Notes: generated from the sequence alone by a model not told the origin. A stretch of DNA of 64,000 nucleotides from Roseiarcus sp963759955 (GCA_963759955.1 CAVXCA010000092.1:1-64000), one strand, 5' to 3'. Counted from the first letter of the stretch, positions 36,610 to 47,409 are shown. A program made the numbers and translations.

Positions 36610-38715
36610 TTACTCCGCCGCTTCCGCCGCCGCCATCGTCGCCGCGCCGCCGATGTGCGGCATGAGTTCGACGCGCCGCTTGTGGAAAGCGGCGAGCGTC
36701 GAGCGGTGGCTGATCGAGACGAGGGTCGTCTTGGGCAGCGTTTGCGCGATGGCGCGATAGACTTGGGCTTCGCTCGGCTCGTCGAGCGCCGAAGTCGCCT
36801 CGTCGAGGAACAGCCAGTCGGGCGCGGCGATGAGGGCGCGCGCGATGGCGAGCCGCTGCTGCTCGCCGCCGGAGAGACGCATTTGCCAATTGTCGCTGTC
36901 GTCGAGTCGGTCGGCGAGGGCGGGCAGGCCGACCTTCTTCAAGGCGCCGCCGATCGCCTCGTCCGAGATCGCCGCGCTCGAAGCGGGATAGGCGATGGCG
37001 TCGCGCAAGCTGCCGATCGGAATGTAGGGATGTTGCGGCAGCAGCATGATTTCGCCCCGCGGCTCGGCGATTTTGCCTTTGCCGTACGGCCAGATTCCGG
37101 CAATCGCACGAAATAGAGTCGATTTGCCGACGCCGGAAGGGCCCACGAGCAGCGCGGCTTCGCCCGCCGTAAAAGCGAAGGAATCGATGCGGGCGAGAGG
37201 CCGGCCGTCGGGCAAGTCCAGACTCAAATCGTTGAGCGTCAGGTCTCGGGTCGAGGAGGGGGCGCGCGCGACGCCTTTGGCGCGATCGAGCGCGTCGCGC
37301 GCACGTTCGATCGCTTCGTCGAACGTGGTCAATCGATCGAGCACCGCCTTGAAATCGGCGAGGCCGACATAGGAAGTGACGAAGAAACTCAGCGAGGAAT
37401 TGACTTGACCGAAAGCGCGCGCGACCTGCACCAGAGTCCCGAGTTGAATCTTGCCGATAAAATAGAGCGGCGCGCCGATGATGAACGGAAAATATTGGCT
37501 GATCTGATCATAGGCGGCCGAGAACGCGGTCAAGCGTTTGCGGGTGTGCACGATTGTCATGTAGTTGGCGAAAATGTCGCCGAATCGGTGCATCGCGCCG
37601 CTCTGCTCGACGGTCTCGCCGCGCAGCAACGCGATCTGCTCGCTGTATTCGCGCAGGCGCGCGAGTCCGAACCGGAAATTCGCCTCGAATTGCTGCTGCC
37701 GAAAATAGAGGCGTATCAGCGAATGGCCGATCCAATGCGCGATTCCGGTGCCGATCGCCGCGTATACGAGCGCGATCCAGAACAGGAGGCCCGGCACGAT
37801 GACGTTCGTTCCCGGCAGCGGAAAGCCGGCCGAGAGCGTCCACAACACGATCGCAAACGAGACCAGCGAAGTCAGGGTCGATAAGACGGTGATCGAATAT
37901 CCAAAGATCCCCGTGCCGGCGCCGCCGCCATAAATGAAGCCGTAAATGTCTTCGCTGATGCGCTGATCGGGGTTGTCGGCGGGCGTGCCGGCGAGCGCCA
38001 TGGGATAATGCGCGCCGCCGCCCAACCACCGGCCGATGTAGTGGGCCGTCAGCCAACGCCGCCAGCGGATGACGAAGGTCGAGGTCACGACGTACTCGAC
38101 GACCAGCGCCGTTATGTAAATCGTGGCGAAGGGAAGAAACACAAGCAGCAACTGACGCCAGAATTCGACCTCGTTCTTATCCTGCAGCGCATTGTAAAAA
38201 TCGCGACTGAAATAGTTGAGGCGCACGAGCAGCGCGACCTCGAACTGGTTGATGACGATGAGAAACACGAGGGCGGCCCCGGCGAGCCGATTCTGTGCGG
38301 TCGTGAAAGGGCGCGCGGGCCAAACGCGCGCCACCGTCGGCGCTCGTTCGCGGAAATAGGGATCGGCGATGTCCGTCATCTTGCGCACGACCGGGATGAA
38401 GGAGATCGCGTAGACGAAAGAGCCGAACAAGGCGACGGTCAGCGGCAGGGAACTCGGAAGCGCATAGTCGGCGTAGGCCTTCGGCCAAAGGTTGAGCGCA
38501 TCGGTAAGATAGGCGAGGCCGAAGAGGATCGTCTCGATCGCGAAGACCGCTTGGAAGATACGCAAGAAGACCGAAATCCGCCGCGACAGATAGGTCGCCG
38601 CGGCGCAAAGCAGCGCGGCTGCAGCGAACAGAAAGACGCCGACGTCGGGCGCATGCAGGCCGACCAGAAACGCGGCGATCGCGAAGGCGGTGACGGCGAG
38701 GCTCAAGTTTCGCAT
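36610..38715 (-). CDS. ABC transporter, fused permease-ATPase of the SbmA/BacA-like type
   Basis: A 701-residue half-transporter. Residues 1-110 are four extra hydrophobic segments, an extension not found in plain SbmA; residues about 145-430 form the ABC_membrane_2/SbmA-BacA membrane domain (QFEVALLVRLNYFSRDFYNA). The ATPase domain has Walker A GPSGVGKST at 525-533, signature LSGGEQQRLAIAR from 614 and Walker B WLFLDEATSALD near 634. Such proteins take up or export peptides, cobalamin or very-long-chain acyl compounds; in Rhizobiales BacA-like proteins matter for host interaction. A homodimer is expected. Confidence 0.88.
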   Translation of the reverse strand: MRNLSLAVTAFAIAAFLVGLHAPDVGVFLFAAAALLCAAATYLSRRISVFLRIFQAVFAIETILFGLAYLTDALNLWPKAYADYALPSSLPLTVALFGSFVYAISFIPVVRKMTDIADPYFRERAPTVARVWPARPFTTAQNRLAGAALVFLIVINQFEVALLVRLNYFSRDFYNALQDKNEVEFWRQLLLVFLPFATIYITALVVEYVVTSTFVIRWRRWLTAHYIGRWLGGGAHYPMALAGTPADNPDQRISEDIYGFIYGGGAGTGIFGYSITVLSTLTSLVSFAIVLWTLSAGFPLPGTNVIVPGLLFWIALVYAAIGTGIAHWIGHSLIRLYFRQQQFEANFRFGLARLREYSEQIALLRGETVEQSGAMHRFGDIFANYMTIVHTRKRLTAFSAAYDQISQYFPFIIGAPLYFIGKIQLGTLVQVARAFGQVNSSLSFFVTSYVGLADFKAVLDRLTTFDEAIERARDALDRAKGVARAPSSTRDLTLNDLSLDLPDGRPLARIDSFAFTAGEAALLVGPSGVGKSTLFRAIAGIWPYGKGKIAEPRGEIMLLPQHPYIPIGSLRDAIAYPASSAAISDEAIGGALKKVGLPALADRLDDSDNWQMRLSGGEQQRLAIARALIAAPDWLFLDEATSALDEPSEAQVYRAIAQTLPKTTLVSISHRSTLAAFHKRRVELMPHIGGAATMAAAEAAE

Positions 38716-38845
38716 GGGGCGGGGACCACGAGACTGTTCGGGAAAGACAAAGAGCGCGAACGCGCACTAGCAGACCGGGCGGCGCAAAAGAAGGCCGCCC
38801 GCGCCCAAGTTCGATGAATTCTTGGCAAGGTTCGGAGAAAAAAGA

Positions 38846-38869
38846 AAAGGGCGGCCGAAGCCGCCCTTT
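38846..38869 (-). terminator. Intrinsic terminator of groESL
   Basis: Read on the minus strand, AAAGGGCGGC, the loop TTCG and GCCGCCCTTT form a 10-bp stem followed by TCTTTTTTC. The UUCG tetraloop is extra stable. It lies about 30 bp beyond the groEL stop. Confidence 0.9.
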
Positions 38870-38896
38870 CCGATTATTCGCTGGCAAGCGCTTGGA

Positions 38897-40546
<1,650 letters not shown>

Positions 40547-40597
40547 TCTCCTGGCCCGTCGGGCCGAATTTCATTCGTGAGCGCTAAGGGCGTCCGA

Positions 40598-40885
40598 TCA
40601 GGCGATCACGCCCATGATGTCGGATTCCTTCATGATCAGGAGGTCCTGACCGTCGATCTTGACCTCGGTGCCGCTCCACTTGCCGAACAGCACCTTGTCG
40701 CCCTTCTTCACGTCGAGAGGCGTCAGCTTGCCGTTCTCGTCGCGGCCGCCCGGGCCGACGGCGATGATTTCGCCCTCTTGCGGCTTCTCCTTGGCGGTGT
40801 CCGGGATAATGATGCCGCCCTTCGTCTTCTCCTCGCCTTCGAGGCGACGGACGACGACGCGGTCATGCAGGGGACGGAATTTCAT
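40598..40885 (-). CDS. groES: Co-chaperonin GroES
   Basis: A 95-residue Hsp10: KFRPLHDRVVVRRLEGEEKT at the start, the mobile loop KTKGGIIIPDTAKEKP that docks on GroEL, and the C-terminal LIMKESDIMGVI. First gene of the groESL operon; CIRCE lies about 75 bp upstream of its start. Confidence 0.98.
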   Translation of the reverse strand: MKFRPLHDRVVVRRLEGEEKTKGGIIIPDTAKEKPQEGEIIAVGPGGRDENGKLTPLDVKKGDKVLFGKWSGTEVKIDGQDLLIMKESDIMGVIA

Positions 40886-40960
40886 GAGTTGTGCTTCCTA
40901 TCTCGCGTTCGCCGGCGCGTGGAATGGTGCGCCGGCCGGTTGAGTTGGGTGCGAAGCGCC

Positions 40961-40989
40961 GTTAGCACTCGCTTGAGTGGAGTGCTAAC
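40961..40989 (-). promoter_or_regulatory. CIRCE operator for HrcA upstream of groES
   Basis: GTTAGCACTC, nine bases, GAGTGCTAAC: a perfect match to the CIRCE consensus TTAGCACTC-N9-GAGTGCTAA. HrcA repressor binds here and releases on heat stress. The hrcA gene itself is not in the window. Confidence 0.95.
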
Positions 40990-41121
40990 GGCCGGCGCTG
41001 AGATAGGGCTAGGGGCCGAAGGCGTCAAGGGGCGGCGCGCGCGAGAAGGGCGGGGCGGGGCGAGAATTTCGGCCCGTGGTTTACGGCGCGTCATCCTCGC
41101 TCGGAGAGTCCGGCGCGAGCG

Positions 41122-42648
41122 TTATGGCCCCTCGATCAACCGCTTGGCGTCGTCGCGCAGGGCTTTGCGAGTGTCGTCGCGGCCATAGTGCATATGGCCG
41201 CCATTGTAGACCTCGAGAACAAGCCGCCCCGGCGCGCCGTAGTCGGGGATTTGGTCGAGTTCGAGTTTGGTAGCGAAATAGGGCGTCTGCACGTCGGTCA
41301 GGCCGTTGCTGACGAGCACGCGGAAATTCGGGTCCAGGGCCAGCATTTGCCGCAGAGCGGTGATGGATTCGGGCGCATGCAGCCTGCCGCCCCAGTTCCA
41401 CCCCTTTGCGACCGCGCCGTTCAGCAACTCGTAGCGATCCTCGACCTTCCAACCCAATTTGCGCTCGTAGAGGTCGGCGATGGCGCTCGAGAACGGGGCG
41501 TCGAAACCGGCGGCGACGGGATCGAGCGAACGGTCCCGCATTTCGGTTGGGAACGGATCGAAAGCGTCGACGGAGGCGTCGTAAAAGGCCACAACCTTGC
41601 CCTGCGCGCGCTCGAATTCGTGGAGGAACTCATCCTCGTCGATGCGGCCGCCGAATCGGCGCACGATCTGCGGGTCCATGCCCGTGAGCGCCGCGACGCG
41701 CTGCTCCATCCGTTCCACCGCCGCGTGATCGCGCGGGCCGCGCAGCCAGTCCTGCAAATAGTCGCCGACCGCATAGCGCTCCACGTCGGCGAGATCGGCC
41801 ACGGCGACCGGCCCCTTCTTTTCGCGATAGGCCGCCGCATAGGAGGGCAGGCGCGTGAGCAGCGTGAAAGGATCGCTCGGGCCGCCGACATAGGCGCCGA
41901 AATCGAGCACCGGCGAAATCAGGACCAGGCCGCTGACGCCGACGCCCTGCGCGGTGGCGAGATTCTTGGCCAGGCGAGGGCCGCGAAAGCCGCCGTAACT
42001 CTCGCCGACGACGAACTTGGGCGAGGCCAGCCGCTGATTGTCGATAAGCCAGCGGCGAATGACGACGCTCAGCGCTTCGACGTCGCCGTCGACCGACCAC
42101 AGCTTCTTCTTCGCCTCCTCGCCGGGCGCGACGATCTTGCTGTAGCCGGTCCCTGGCGGGTCGATGAAGACGAGATCGGTGAAGTCGAGCCAGGTTTCGG
42201 CGTTGTCGACAAGGACGGGCGGCGAGGAGGGCGATAGATCCTTCATCGGCAGGCGCCAGGGGCCGAGCGCGCCCAATTGCAGCCAGGCCGAGCCCGCGCC
42301 GGGCCCGCCGTTGATCGCGAAGGTCACCGGACGCTTGGCCGCGTCCCCGCCGTCGAGCTGGTAGGCGACGTAGGCGATCTCGGCTTGCGGCGCGCCGTTG
42401 TCGTCGGTGAGGCGGATCGACCCGGCGGTCGCCTTGAACGACAGGCTTCGGCCTTCGACGTTCAGCGTGTAATGGGTGGTCGAATCCGCGGGGAGCCCGG
42501 GCTTTTCCGGGAGCGTCGATTTCGTTTCTCTGGCGGCGGGCTCGGGTGCCTTGACGGGCGTCTGCTGCGCCAGCCCGAAGTCGAGGGGCAAGGCGGCGAG
42601 AAGAGCGAGCGCCATCAACGGAAACAACGAGCGTCGCGCCATTCGCAT
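41122..42648 (-). CDS. Peptidase S10 (serine carboxypeptidase) family protein
   Basis: A 508-residue protein with a signal peptide (SLFPLMALALLAALPLDFGL, cleavage after LAQ) and the S10 alpha/beta-hydrolase core: FAINGGPGAGSAWLQLGALG near residue 110 (the oxyanion region), the nucleophile Ser217 in VVGESYGGFRGP, an Asp in NGLTDVQTPYFAT and the His in NGGHMHYG. S10 enzymes remove C-terminal residues at acidic pH; bacterial members are periplasmic and their substrates are mostly unknown. It lies upstream of groES on the same strand with a 236-bp gap holding the groESL control region. Confidence 0.88.
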   Translation of the reverse strand: MRMARRSLFPLMALALLAALPLDFGLAQQTPVKAPEPAARETKSTLPEKPGLPADSTTHYTLNVEGRSLSFKATAGSIRLTDDNGAPQAEIAYVAYQLDGGDAAKRPVTFAINGGPGAGSAWLQLGALGPWRLPMKDLSPSSPPVLVDNAETWLDFTDLVFIDPPGTGYSKIVAPGEEAKKKLWSVDGDVEALSVVIRRWLIDNQRLASPKFVVGESYGGFRGPRLAKNLATAQGVGVSGLVLISPVLDFGAYVGGPSDPFTLLTRLPSYAAAYREKKGPVAVADLADVERYAVGDYLQDWLRGPRDHAAVERMEQRVAALTGMDPQIVRRFGGRIDEDEFLHEFERAQGKVVAFYDASVDAFDPFPTEMRDRSLDPVAAGFDAPFSSAIADLYERKLGWKVEDRYELLNGAVAKGWNWGGRLHAPESITALRQMLALDPNFRVLVSNGLTDVQTPYFATKLELDQIPDYGAPGRLVLEVYNGGHMHYGRDDTRKALRDDAKRLIEGP

Positions 42649-42776
42649 GTCCGACCGCGTGACTGTGAGGGCAGTATTTCATGCCCCCGCACGGAAAGGC
42701 AATGGCGACGACGAATCGGCCGATGCGCCGAATCCGGGTTGGCGCGAGCGCTGCGGCGCTCCGGCCGTTCCCGCCC

Positions 42777-44003
42777 TCACCGCACGGCGCTGGTCGGCGT
42801 CGGGGCGAGCCCGGATCGGCGCGACGATCTCAGGCGCGAGGCGAGAAACGCCGCGACGAGACCCGCCGCCACGATGCCGACCGACATCAGCGGCCGCACT
42901 GCGAACCACGCGATCGCGACCATCAGCGGCCCGATCGCGAGGGTCAGGACGAACGAAATCAGTCCGGCGCCGGCGCCTACGAGTTCGCCCAGGAAGGGTA
43001 TGACGCTGGCAAGCACCGAAAGCGGAGAAAGGACGAGCGCGAAGCCGATCCACATCACAATGAGCGCGCCTGCGCGGACGGCCCAGGTCACGATCGCGTT
43101 CTCGCGCTCGGCCTGCTTGAACATCTGCGCCGCGTCGAGTTCGCCCGCATCGATGATGTAGAGCGCTCTGCCGGCCTTGGTCTGATACGGGCTGAGATCC
43201 GAGCCGGTCTGGCGGCCGATGGCGCTGACCGGGCCGTTTGGGTTGAGAAAATAGGAAATCTTGAGATCGCCGACCCGCGGATCGGCGGGATTGGCGCCGA
43301 TGTAGATCGCGCCGTCGACGACCTGCTCGGGCGGCGTCTGCGCGGCGCGCGCCGCCAGACCAGCCGGGTCGACGTCGTAGCGCGCGCCGTCGCCGAGCTT
43401 GCCGACGAGGCCGGGCGGCAGCGAGAAGGCGCCGAGCTTGGCGTCGCCGGCGACGAATTCGCGCCGCGCGAACGCCATCGGCGGATTGGCGTGGCCTTCC
43501 GGGCGCCGGAAGGCGCTGGAATCGTTGCGGCTGTCGCTCCATTCGCGGGTGTAGGTGTACGTCGTCACCGTCTCCGTGCCGCCGCCGAGCTTGTTGCGCG
43601 TCTCGCTGCGTTCGTCCTGGCGCCACTGATACATCTCGACTTCGCGCAGCAATTTGAGTCCGGCGGCCTTGACCGGGAATTGCGGGTCGGCGAGCGGCGC
43701 GGTCGCGTTGGCCGCGCCCATGACATGCACGAGCTTGCCCTCGTTGGCCGGATCGATCTTGCCGGCGTCGACGCTGACCACCGCGCCTTCGCCCTCCGCG
43801 AGCGCGCGCGCTGTTTCGATCGCGCGGCCTTCGTTCCAAAAGATGGCCGCGATCGAGGCGATGACGAGAACGAGCCCGACCAGCGCCCCGACGAACGAGT
43901 TGAGGATGCGCTGGAGCCAGGACTTGCTGGTCGTTTCGGTAAAACTGTCGCCCGCGCCGCTCGACAAGACGTCGCCGAGGCCGGAATTCTGTGCGTCGCT
44001 CAT
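42777..44003 (-). CDS. TMEM43 family membrane protein
   Basis: A 408-residue protein: an N-terminal transmembrane helix (ILNSFVGALVGLVLVIASIA near residue 30), a large periplasmic domain with EMYQWRQDERSETRNK, which is a hallmark of this family, and three C-terminal hydrophobic segments. The family is shared with the eukaryotic nuclear-envelope protein TMEM43/LUMA, and bacterial members have no established role; a scaffold at the membrane is a guess. Confidence 0.85.
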   Translation of the reverse strand: MSDAQNSGLGDVLSSGAGDSFTETTSKSWLQRILNSFVGALVGLVLVIASIAAIFWNEGRAIETARALAEGEGAVVSVDAGKIDPANEGKLVHVMGAANATAPLADPQFPVKAAGLKLLREVEMYQWRQDERSETRNKLGGGTETVTTYTYTREWSDSRNDSSAFRRPEGHANPPMAFARREFVAGDAKLGAFSLPPGLVGKLGDGARYDVDPAGLAARAAQTPPEQVVDGAIYIGANPADPRVGDLKISYFLNPNGPVSAIGRQTGSDLSPYQTKAGRALYIIDAGELDAAQMFKQAERENAIVTWAVRAGALIVMWIGFALVLSPLSVLASVIPFLGELVGAGAGLISFVLTLAIGPLMVAIAWFAVRPLMSVGIVAAGLVAAFLASRLRSSRRSGLAPTPTSAVR

Positions 44004-44141
44004 GCTTTGCCGGCCCCCCCGCCGCGCTTCCCCTCGATACGCCGCCGATTCAGCCGCAATTCACCGGGGATAGCGACGCTCCCTAACAGAACCGTGCGAC
44101 GATTCGATGCCTTTGGCAAGGCGGCCGGGCGGGGCGCTTCT

Positions 44142-44182
44142 CCTTCTCCCCTTGCGGGAGAAGGTGGCCGGCGGAGCCGGCC
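44142..44182. repeat. Two-hairpin palindromic element
   Basis: Hairpin 1 is CCTTCTCCC-CTTGC-GGGAGAAGG (44142-44164); hairpin 2 is GGCCGGC-GGA-GCCGGCC (44166-44182), followed by GGATGAGGGGCCGCGCC. It has the layout of the element at 28191-28238, with hairpin 2 changed on both arms so that pairing is kept. Confidence 0.8.
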
Positions 44183-44378
44183 GGATGAGGGGCCGCGCCG
44201 CGAGGCGCGCCGTCGGCCGCCACCGCGAAAATCGCCCTCTGGCGCCGGCCTGCGGCCACATCGGCCCGTCGCCGTCAAGTCCAGGCGAATGCGAAGCATT
44301 CGTCCGCCGCTACGCGGCTGCTCCGCTGCGCTTCGCCCGCTTCGCGGTGACTGCGCCGTTCCGATGCGGCTGAGTGCA

Positions 44379-44440
44379 TCCATGATCGTTGCTGCCCGAA
44401 GTCGGCCCACAGGGCCGGCCTGCGCAGCAACAATCATGGA
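44379..44440. repeat. 17-bp inverted repeat with 28-bp spacer
   Basis: TCCATGATCGTTGCTGC (44379-44395) pairs with GCAGCAACAATCATGGA (44424-44440) with one mismatch. The spacer is G/C-rich and partly self-complementary. It has no T-run, so it is not an intrinsic terminator. It could be a small mobile palindrome or an RNA structure. Confidence 0.65.
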
Positions 44441-44671
44441 AACCGAGAGCCTGGGCTGCGCGGACGAGTCAAGGCTCGCGCGCCTTAGCCCGTCGAGGAC
44501 GGGCGTTCTGGCGAATGCCCTGTGGCGTGCGAACCGTGAAACGGGCTTTGCCTTGACGCCGAGCACGGATCAGGCACAGCGGACCGGGAAGATTTCTCGG
44601 ACACGACGCAACGCCGAGCCTTCCGCACGCGCCGGACTGGGTTTACCATCGCCGGTGCGGGCGAAGAGGGC

Positions 44672-45262
44672 ATGGCGAACTTTAGCAACCGAGAGGATGT
44701 AGATCGCTGGATCAAGGCTCGTCCCGACGCGACACGTTGGCGCGATGCGGCGGCTCTGGCGTCGCGCGCGGCGTTGCGCGTTTGGCCGCTGCTCGGCGGC
44801 GAACTCAATCTGAGAGGCGAGGCACTATTTGACCGATTGATATTCGCCGGCGCTCGGGCGAACGCGCTGGCGTGGGCCGCGGCGAAATATCCGGCCCGCG
44901 CCGACAAGCTTCGTTTCGCCTACAACAACTTCTTCGGCTCCGCGCCCGCGGCCACCGCCGCCGATGGCTCCGCCGGCTTTGCCTACGCGTCCGCCCTCGC
45001 CGCCGCCGCCTCCGCCGGCCTCGCCGGCCTCGCCGACGCCTCGGCCGCCGGCATCGCCGACCCCTCGGCTGCTTCGGCCGCCGCCTCCGCCGCCGCCAAC
45101 GCCGCCTCCGACTTCGCTTTCCCGTACGGCTCCCTGACCGCCGGCTCCGCCGCCGCCGCCGCTGCCCCCGCCCGGACGGCTATCTGGCGCACGATTTCCG
45201 GGGACGCGACGGCGCTTGAGGCGCTCGGCGGCGCTCCTTCACCGACTGATCTTCCGCTGTAG
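44672..45262 (+). CDS. Alanine-rich protein, N-terminal part of a probably split gene
   Basis: A 196-residue frame. Residues 1-85 (NREDVDRWIKARP, ASRAALRVWPLLG) look like the N-terminal domain of a Rhizobiales family I recall with long Ala/Tyr/Asp repeat tracts. Residues 90-165 are such a tract, with segments like SAASAAASAAANAAS. It then reads AIWRTISGDATALEALGG, which in that family is followed by a Trp-rich C-terminal domain, but here a stop comes at 45260. The expected continuation lies in another frame of the next entry, so a frameshift near 45,255 is likely. Function unknown. Confidence 0.6.
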   Translation: MANFSNREDVDRWIKARPDATRWRDAAALASRAALRVWPLLGGELNLRGEALFDRLIFAGARANALAWAAAKYPARADKLRFAYNNFFGSAPAATAADGSAGFAYASALAAAASAGLAGLADASAAGIADPSAASAAASAAANAASDFAFPYGSLTAGSAAAAAAPARTAIWRTISGDATALEALGGAPSPTDLPL

Positions 45263-46559
45263 GGCGTTTGGCGCGCCGACACCGATCGGGGCGGGCGGTT
45301 CGAAGTCCGCGGGCGTGCCGTCCTGGATCGATGGCGATTGGGAGCGATTGCGCGGCGGACTGTTAATGCGGCGGGGAGAAAACTGGCGCGTCTGGGTCGA
45401 CTGGTATCATGAGATTTTGTACGGCCGCCCACCCTGGCCGGCGCTGAGCGACAAGCAGCGCGAAGACCTGACCATCGCCATCGCCCTCATCGATGAGGAA
45501 ATCTGGAAGCAAGGCCCCGCCGTCGCCAACGCGGAGGTCAAGCGGCTGATCGACGAGGCGCATGCGCAGGCCTTGCCCGACGAAGACGGTCTGCCGAAAC
45601 AAGTCAGGTCAGCCGCGCAATTCGTTGCCGGGTCTGACGGCTCGATCGGCTTGGCGCCGCCGGGGCCGGAGGATCGGCTGAGCGACACGCCAGCGGTGCG
45701 TGACTTCTATCGCGAATGCCGAGAGAAGGCCCGCGACATCAAGCAAATGGGTTCGCAGATTTTGGGGGAAATTCTCGCCGGACGAATCGACAAGTTTCTG
45801 TCGCGTGCGCCGGAGGATTTTTCGCAAGCGCTGGAGCGCGACGTCTGGTCGATCGGCAACAGCCTGCGCTGCCTTCGCAACGCGCATGTCGCGGTCAAGG
45901 ATCGAAAAGACCTCGACATTCTCGGCCATCCCTCGAAGCTCGATCCGGGCGCCGCCGAGGCGCTGGGCGATTGGGTCGAAACGTTCAACCAACTCGCTTT
46001 CGCCGATCCGAAACTGCGGGCCCGCGACAATCTGCGCCCCGGCCCGCAGGAGCACGATCGAACGAAGGAAGAGATCGCCTTGGCGGCCCCGCTCGTGCGC
46101 GAGGCGTTTCGCCGGCCCGGGGTTCTCAGTGCAGACGCGGTCGAGGAACTCAACGAGCAGCAAGACGCGGTTGCCAACGCGGGAGTGGACCTCGCGGGCA
46201 AACAGCAGGCTGAGCATGCCCGCAACACATACGGAAATTTTTTTGCGGAAGTGCTCTTGAGCATCTACCGGGCGATTAGATCGGTTCCTTCCCTGACGCG
46301 CGGCGAAGGAGGATTCGTTTCAAGGGAATACGTCGGCGGCTTGTACAAGGAGGCCGGCAAGCGGACATTTGACGCTGTCATTATCGGCGGCGCGGCAGCG
46401 GTTTATTTCTGTCCGCAGGCCGTCGACTTCGTGCTGTCCAACCTCGACCAGCTTCAAGCCTATTGCGCGGTCGCCTTCGAGCACGCGCCTGGCGCGGCGC
46501 AACTCCTTCGCTGGCTGGAAGCCAATGCGGCGACAAGGCCGAGCGGCGAACGCCGCTGA
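45216..46559 (+). CDS. C-terminal part of the split alanine-rich protein, with an extra helical domain
   Basis: A 447-residue frame overlapping the previous one by 47 bp. Its first 20-30 residues are probably not translated this way. From about residue 33 it reads VPSWIDGDWERLRGGLL and WRVWVDWYHEILYGRPPWP, the domain that normally follows the Ala-rich tract in one polypeptide. The remainder (residues 110-447) is a long helical region (ARDIKQMGSQILGEILAGRI, NAGVDLAGKQQAEHARNTYG) ending in two hydrophobic stretches near residues 385 and 410, which may be membrane-associated. If joined, the whole would be about 628 residues. I do not recognise a function. Confidence 0.6.
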   Translation: MRRSAALLHRLIFRCRAFGAPTPIGAGGSKSAGVPSWIDGDWERLRGGLLMRRGENWRVWVDWYHEILYGRPPWPALSDKQREDLTIAIALIDEEIWKQGPAVANAEVKRLIDEAHAQALPDEDGLPKQVRSAAQFVAGSDGSIGLAPPGPEDRLSDTPAVRDFYRECREKARDIKQMGSQILGEILAGRIDKFLSRAPEDFSQALERDVWSIGNSLRCLRNAHVAVKDRKDLDILGHPSKLDPGAAEALGDWVETFNQLAFADPKLRARDNLRPGPQEHDRTKEEIALAAPLVREAFRRPGVLSADAVEELNEQQDAVANAGVDLAGKQQAEHARNTYGNFFAEVLLSIYRAIRSVPSLTRGEGGFVSREYVGGLYKEAGKRTFDAVIIGGAAAVYFCPQAVDFVLSNLDQLQAYCAVAFEHAPGAAQLLRWLEANAATRPSGERR

Positions 46560-46862
46560 CGCCCCGCCCGCGGCCGCAACCCAACTTATCCTTTCGGAAA
46601 ATCCGTATCAGCGCTATTATTTTAACTTGTGCCCCCGTCGCGCAGGGAGGCGATTGCGTTTGGCATGGTCCATCGAGGAAAAGGAAAGGTTAAAAATCTA
46701 GAAACATGGCGATTCGTCAAGGGAATGACGGCCAAGCCTTTGATTTCGCACAGCAACACGTCAAGGGGAAGTCTGGATTTGCTTGACGAGGCTTGACAAA
46801 ACTTGACGAGAGTTGACGAAACTCGACAAAATTCGCGCCGCCTTGACGCCAGCTCCCGCCCC
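46560..46862. other. Convergent intergenic region with repeated TTGAC motifs
   Basis: A 303-bp AT-richer gap between convergent genes. The right third holds a tandem array (next entry); further TTGAC or GTCAA motifs occur near 46,713, 46,760 and 46,843. No gene or intrinsic terminator is evident. Confidence 0.55.
46781..46830. repeat. Five tandem 10-bp TTGAC repeats
   Basis: Consecutive decamers GCTTGACGAG, GCTTGACAAA, ACTTGACGAG, AGTTGACGAA and ACTCGACAAA give a period of exactly 10 bp, one helical turn, with the core TTGAC kept in four of five. They lie 33 bp beyond the stop of cpdR (minus strand). Confidence 0.85.
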
Positions 46863-47246
46863 TCACGCCGCCTGCAACAGCCTCTGCACCTCATTCACTA
46901 GGTCGCGCAGGTGGAACGGCTTGGAGAGCACGCGGGCGTCCTTCGGGGCCTTGTTGTCGGGGTTGAGCGCGACGGCGGCAAAGCCGGTGATGAACATCAC
47001 CTTGATTTCCGGATCGAGCTCGGTGGCGCGGCGCGCCAGCTCGATGCCGTCCATCTCCGGCATCACGATATCGGTGAGCAGCAGCTCGAACGGCTCTTCG
47101 CGCAGACGATTGTAAGCGGAAAGGCCATTATCGAAGGAGGCCACGGAGTAGCCGGCGTTCTGGAGCGCCTTGACCAGGAAGCGGCGCATGTCGCCATCGT
47201 CTTCGGCGAGCAGGATTCTTGCGGATATATCGGCCGGCGTGTTCAT
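46863..47246 (-). CDS. cpdR: Response regulator CpdR
   Basis: A 127-residue single-domain receiver with no output domain. ILLAEDDGDMRRFLVKALQN at the start holds the acidic Mg pocket, the phospho-acceptor Asp is in LLLTDIVMPEMDGIEL, and the conserved Lys is in VLSKPFHLRDL. FITGFAAVALNPDNKAPKDA is diagnostic of CpdR, which in Caulobacter and Sinorhizobium is phosphorylated through CckA-ChpT and, when unphosphorylated, delivers ClpXP to substrates that include regulators of the cell cycle. The ATG at 47246 follows GAGGA; the upstream TTG at 47252 would add two residues. Confidence 0.93.
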   Translation of the reverse strand: MNTPADISARILLAEDDGDMRRFLVKALQNAGYSVASFDNGLSAYNRLREEPFELLLTDIVMPEMDGIELARRATELDPEIKVMFITGFAAVALNPDNKAPKDARVLSKPFHLRDLVNEVQRLLQAA

Positions 47247-47409
47247 TAACAATCCTCGGTAATCTCGCCATCATCGCCCCCATCGAGTAAAAATCGTGTG
47301 AAGGCGGAGGCGACTTTATTGCAGTTGGCGTTTCCAAGTAAGGCGGGAATGCGATTATGATGAAATCGGGGTCCGGGATTCGACCGCGGACGGAGGAGAG
47401 CGAGGCGCG

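Larger units (their letters stand above)
44004..44671. other. Gene-free stretch with palindromic elements
   Basis: A 668-bp gap between the TMEM43 gene and the alanine-rich protein. Apart from two structured repeats (44142-44182 and 44379-44440) I see no coding sequence. Open frames here are short and lack family features. Confidence 0.6.
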
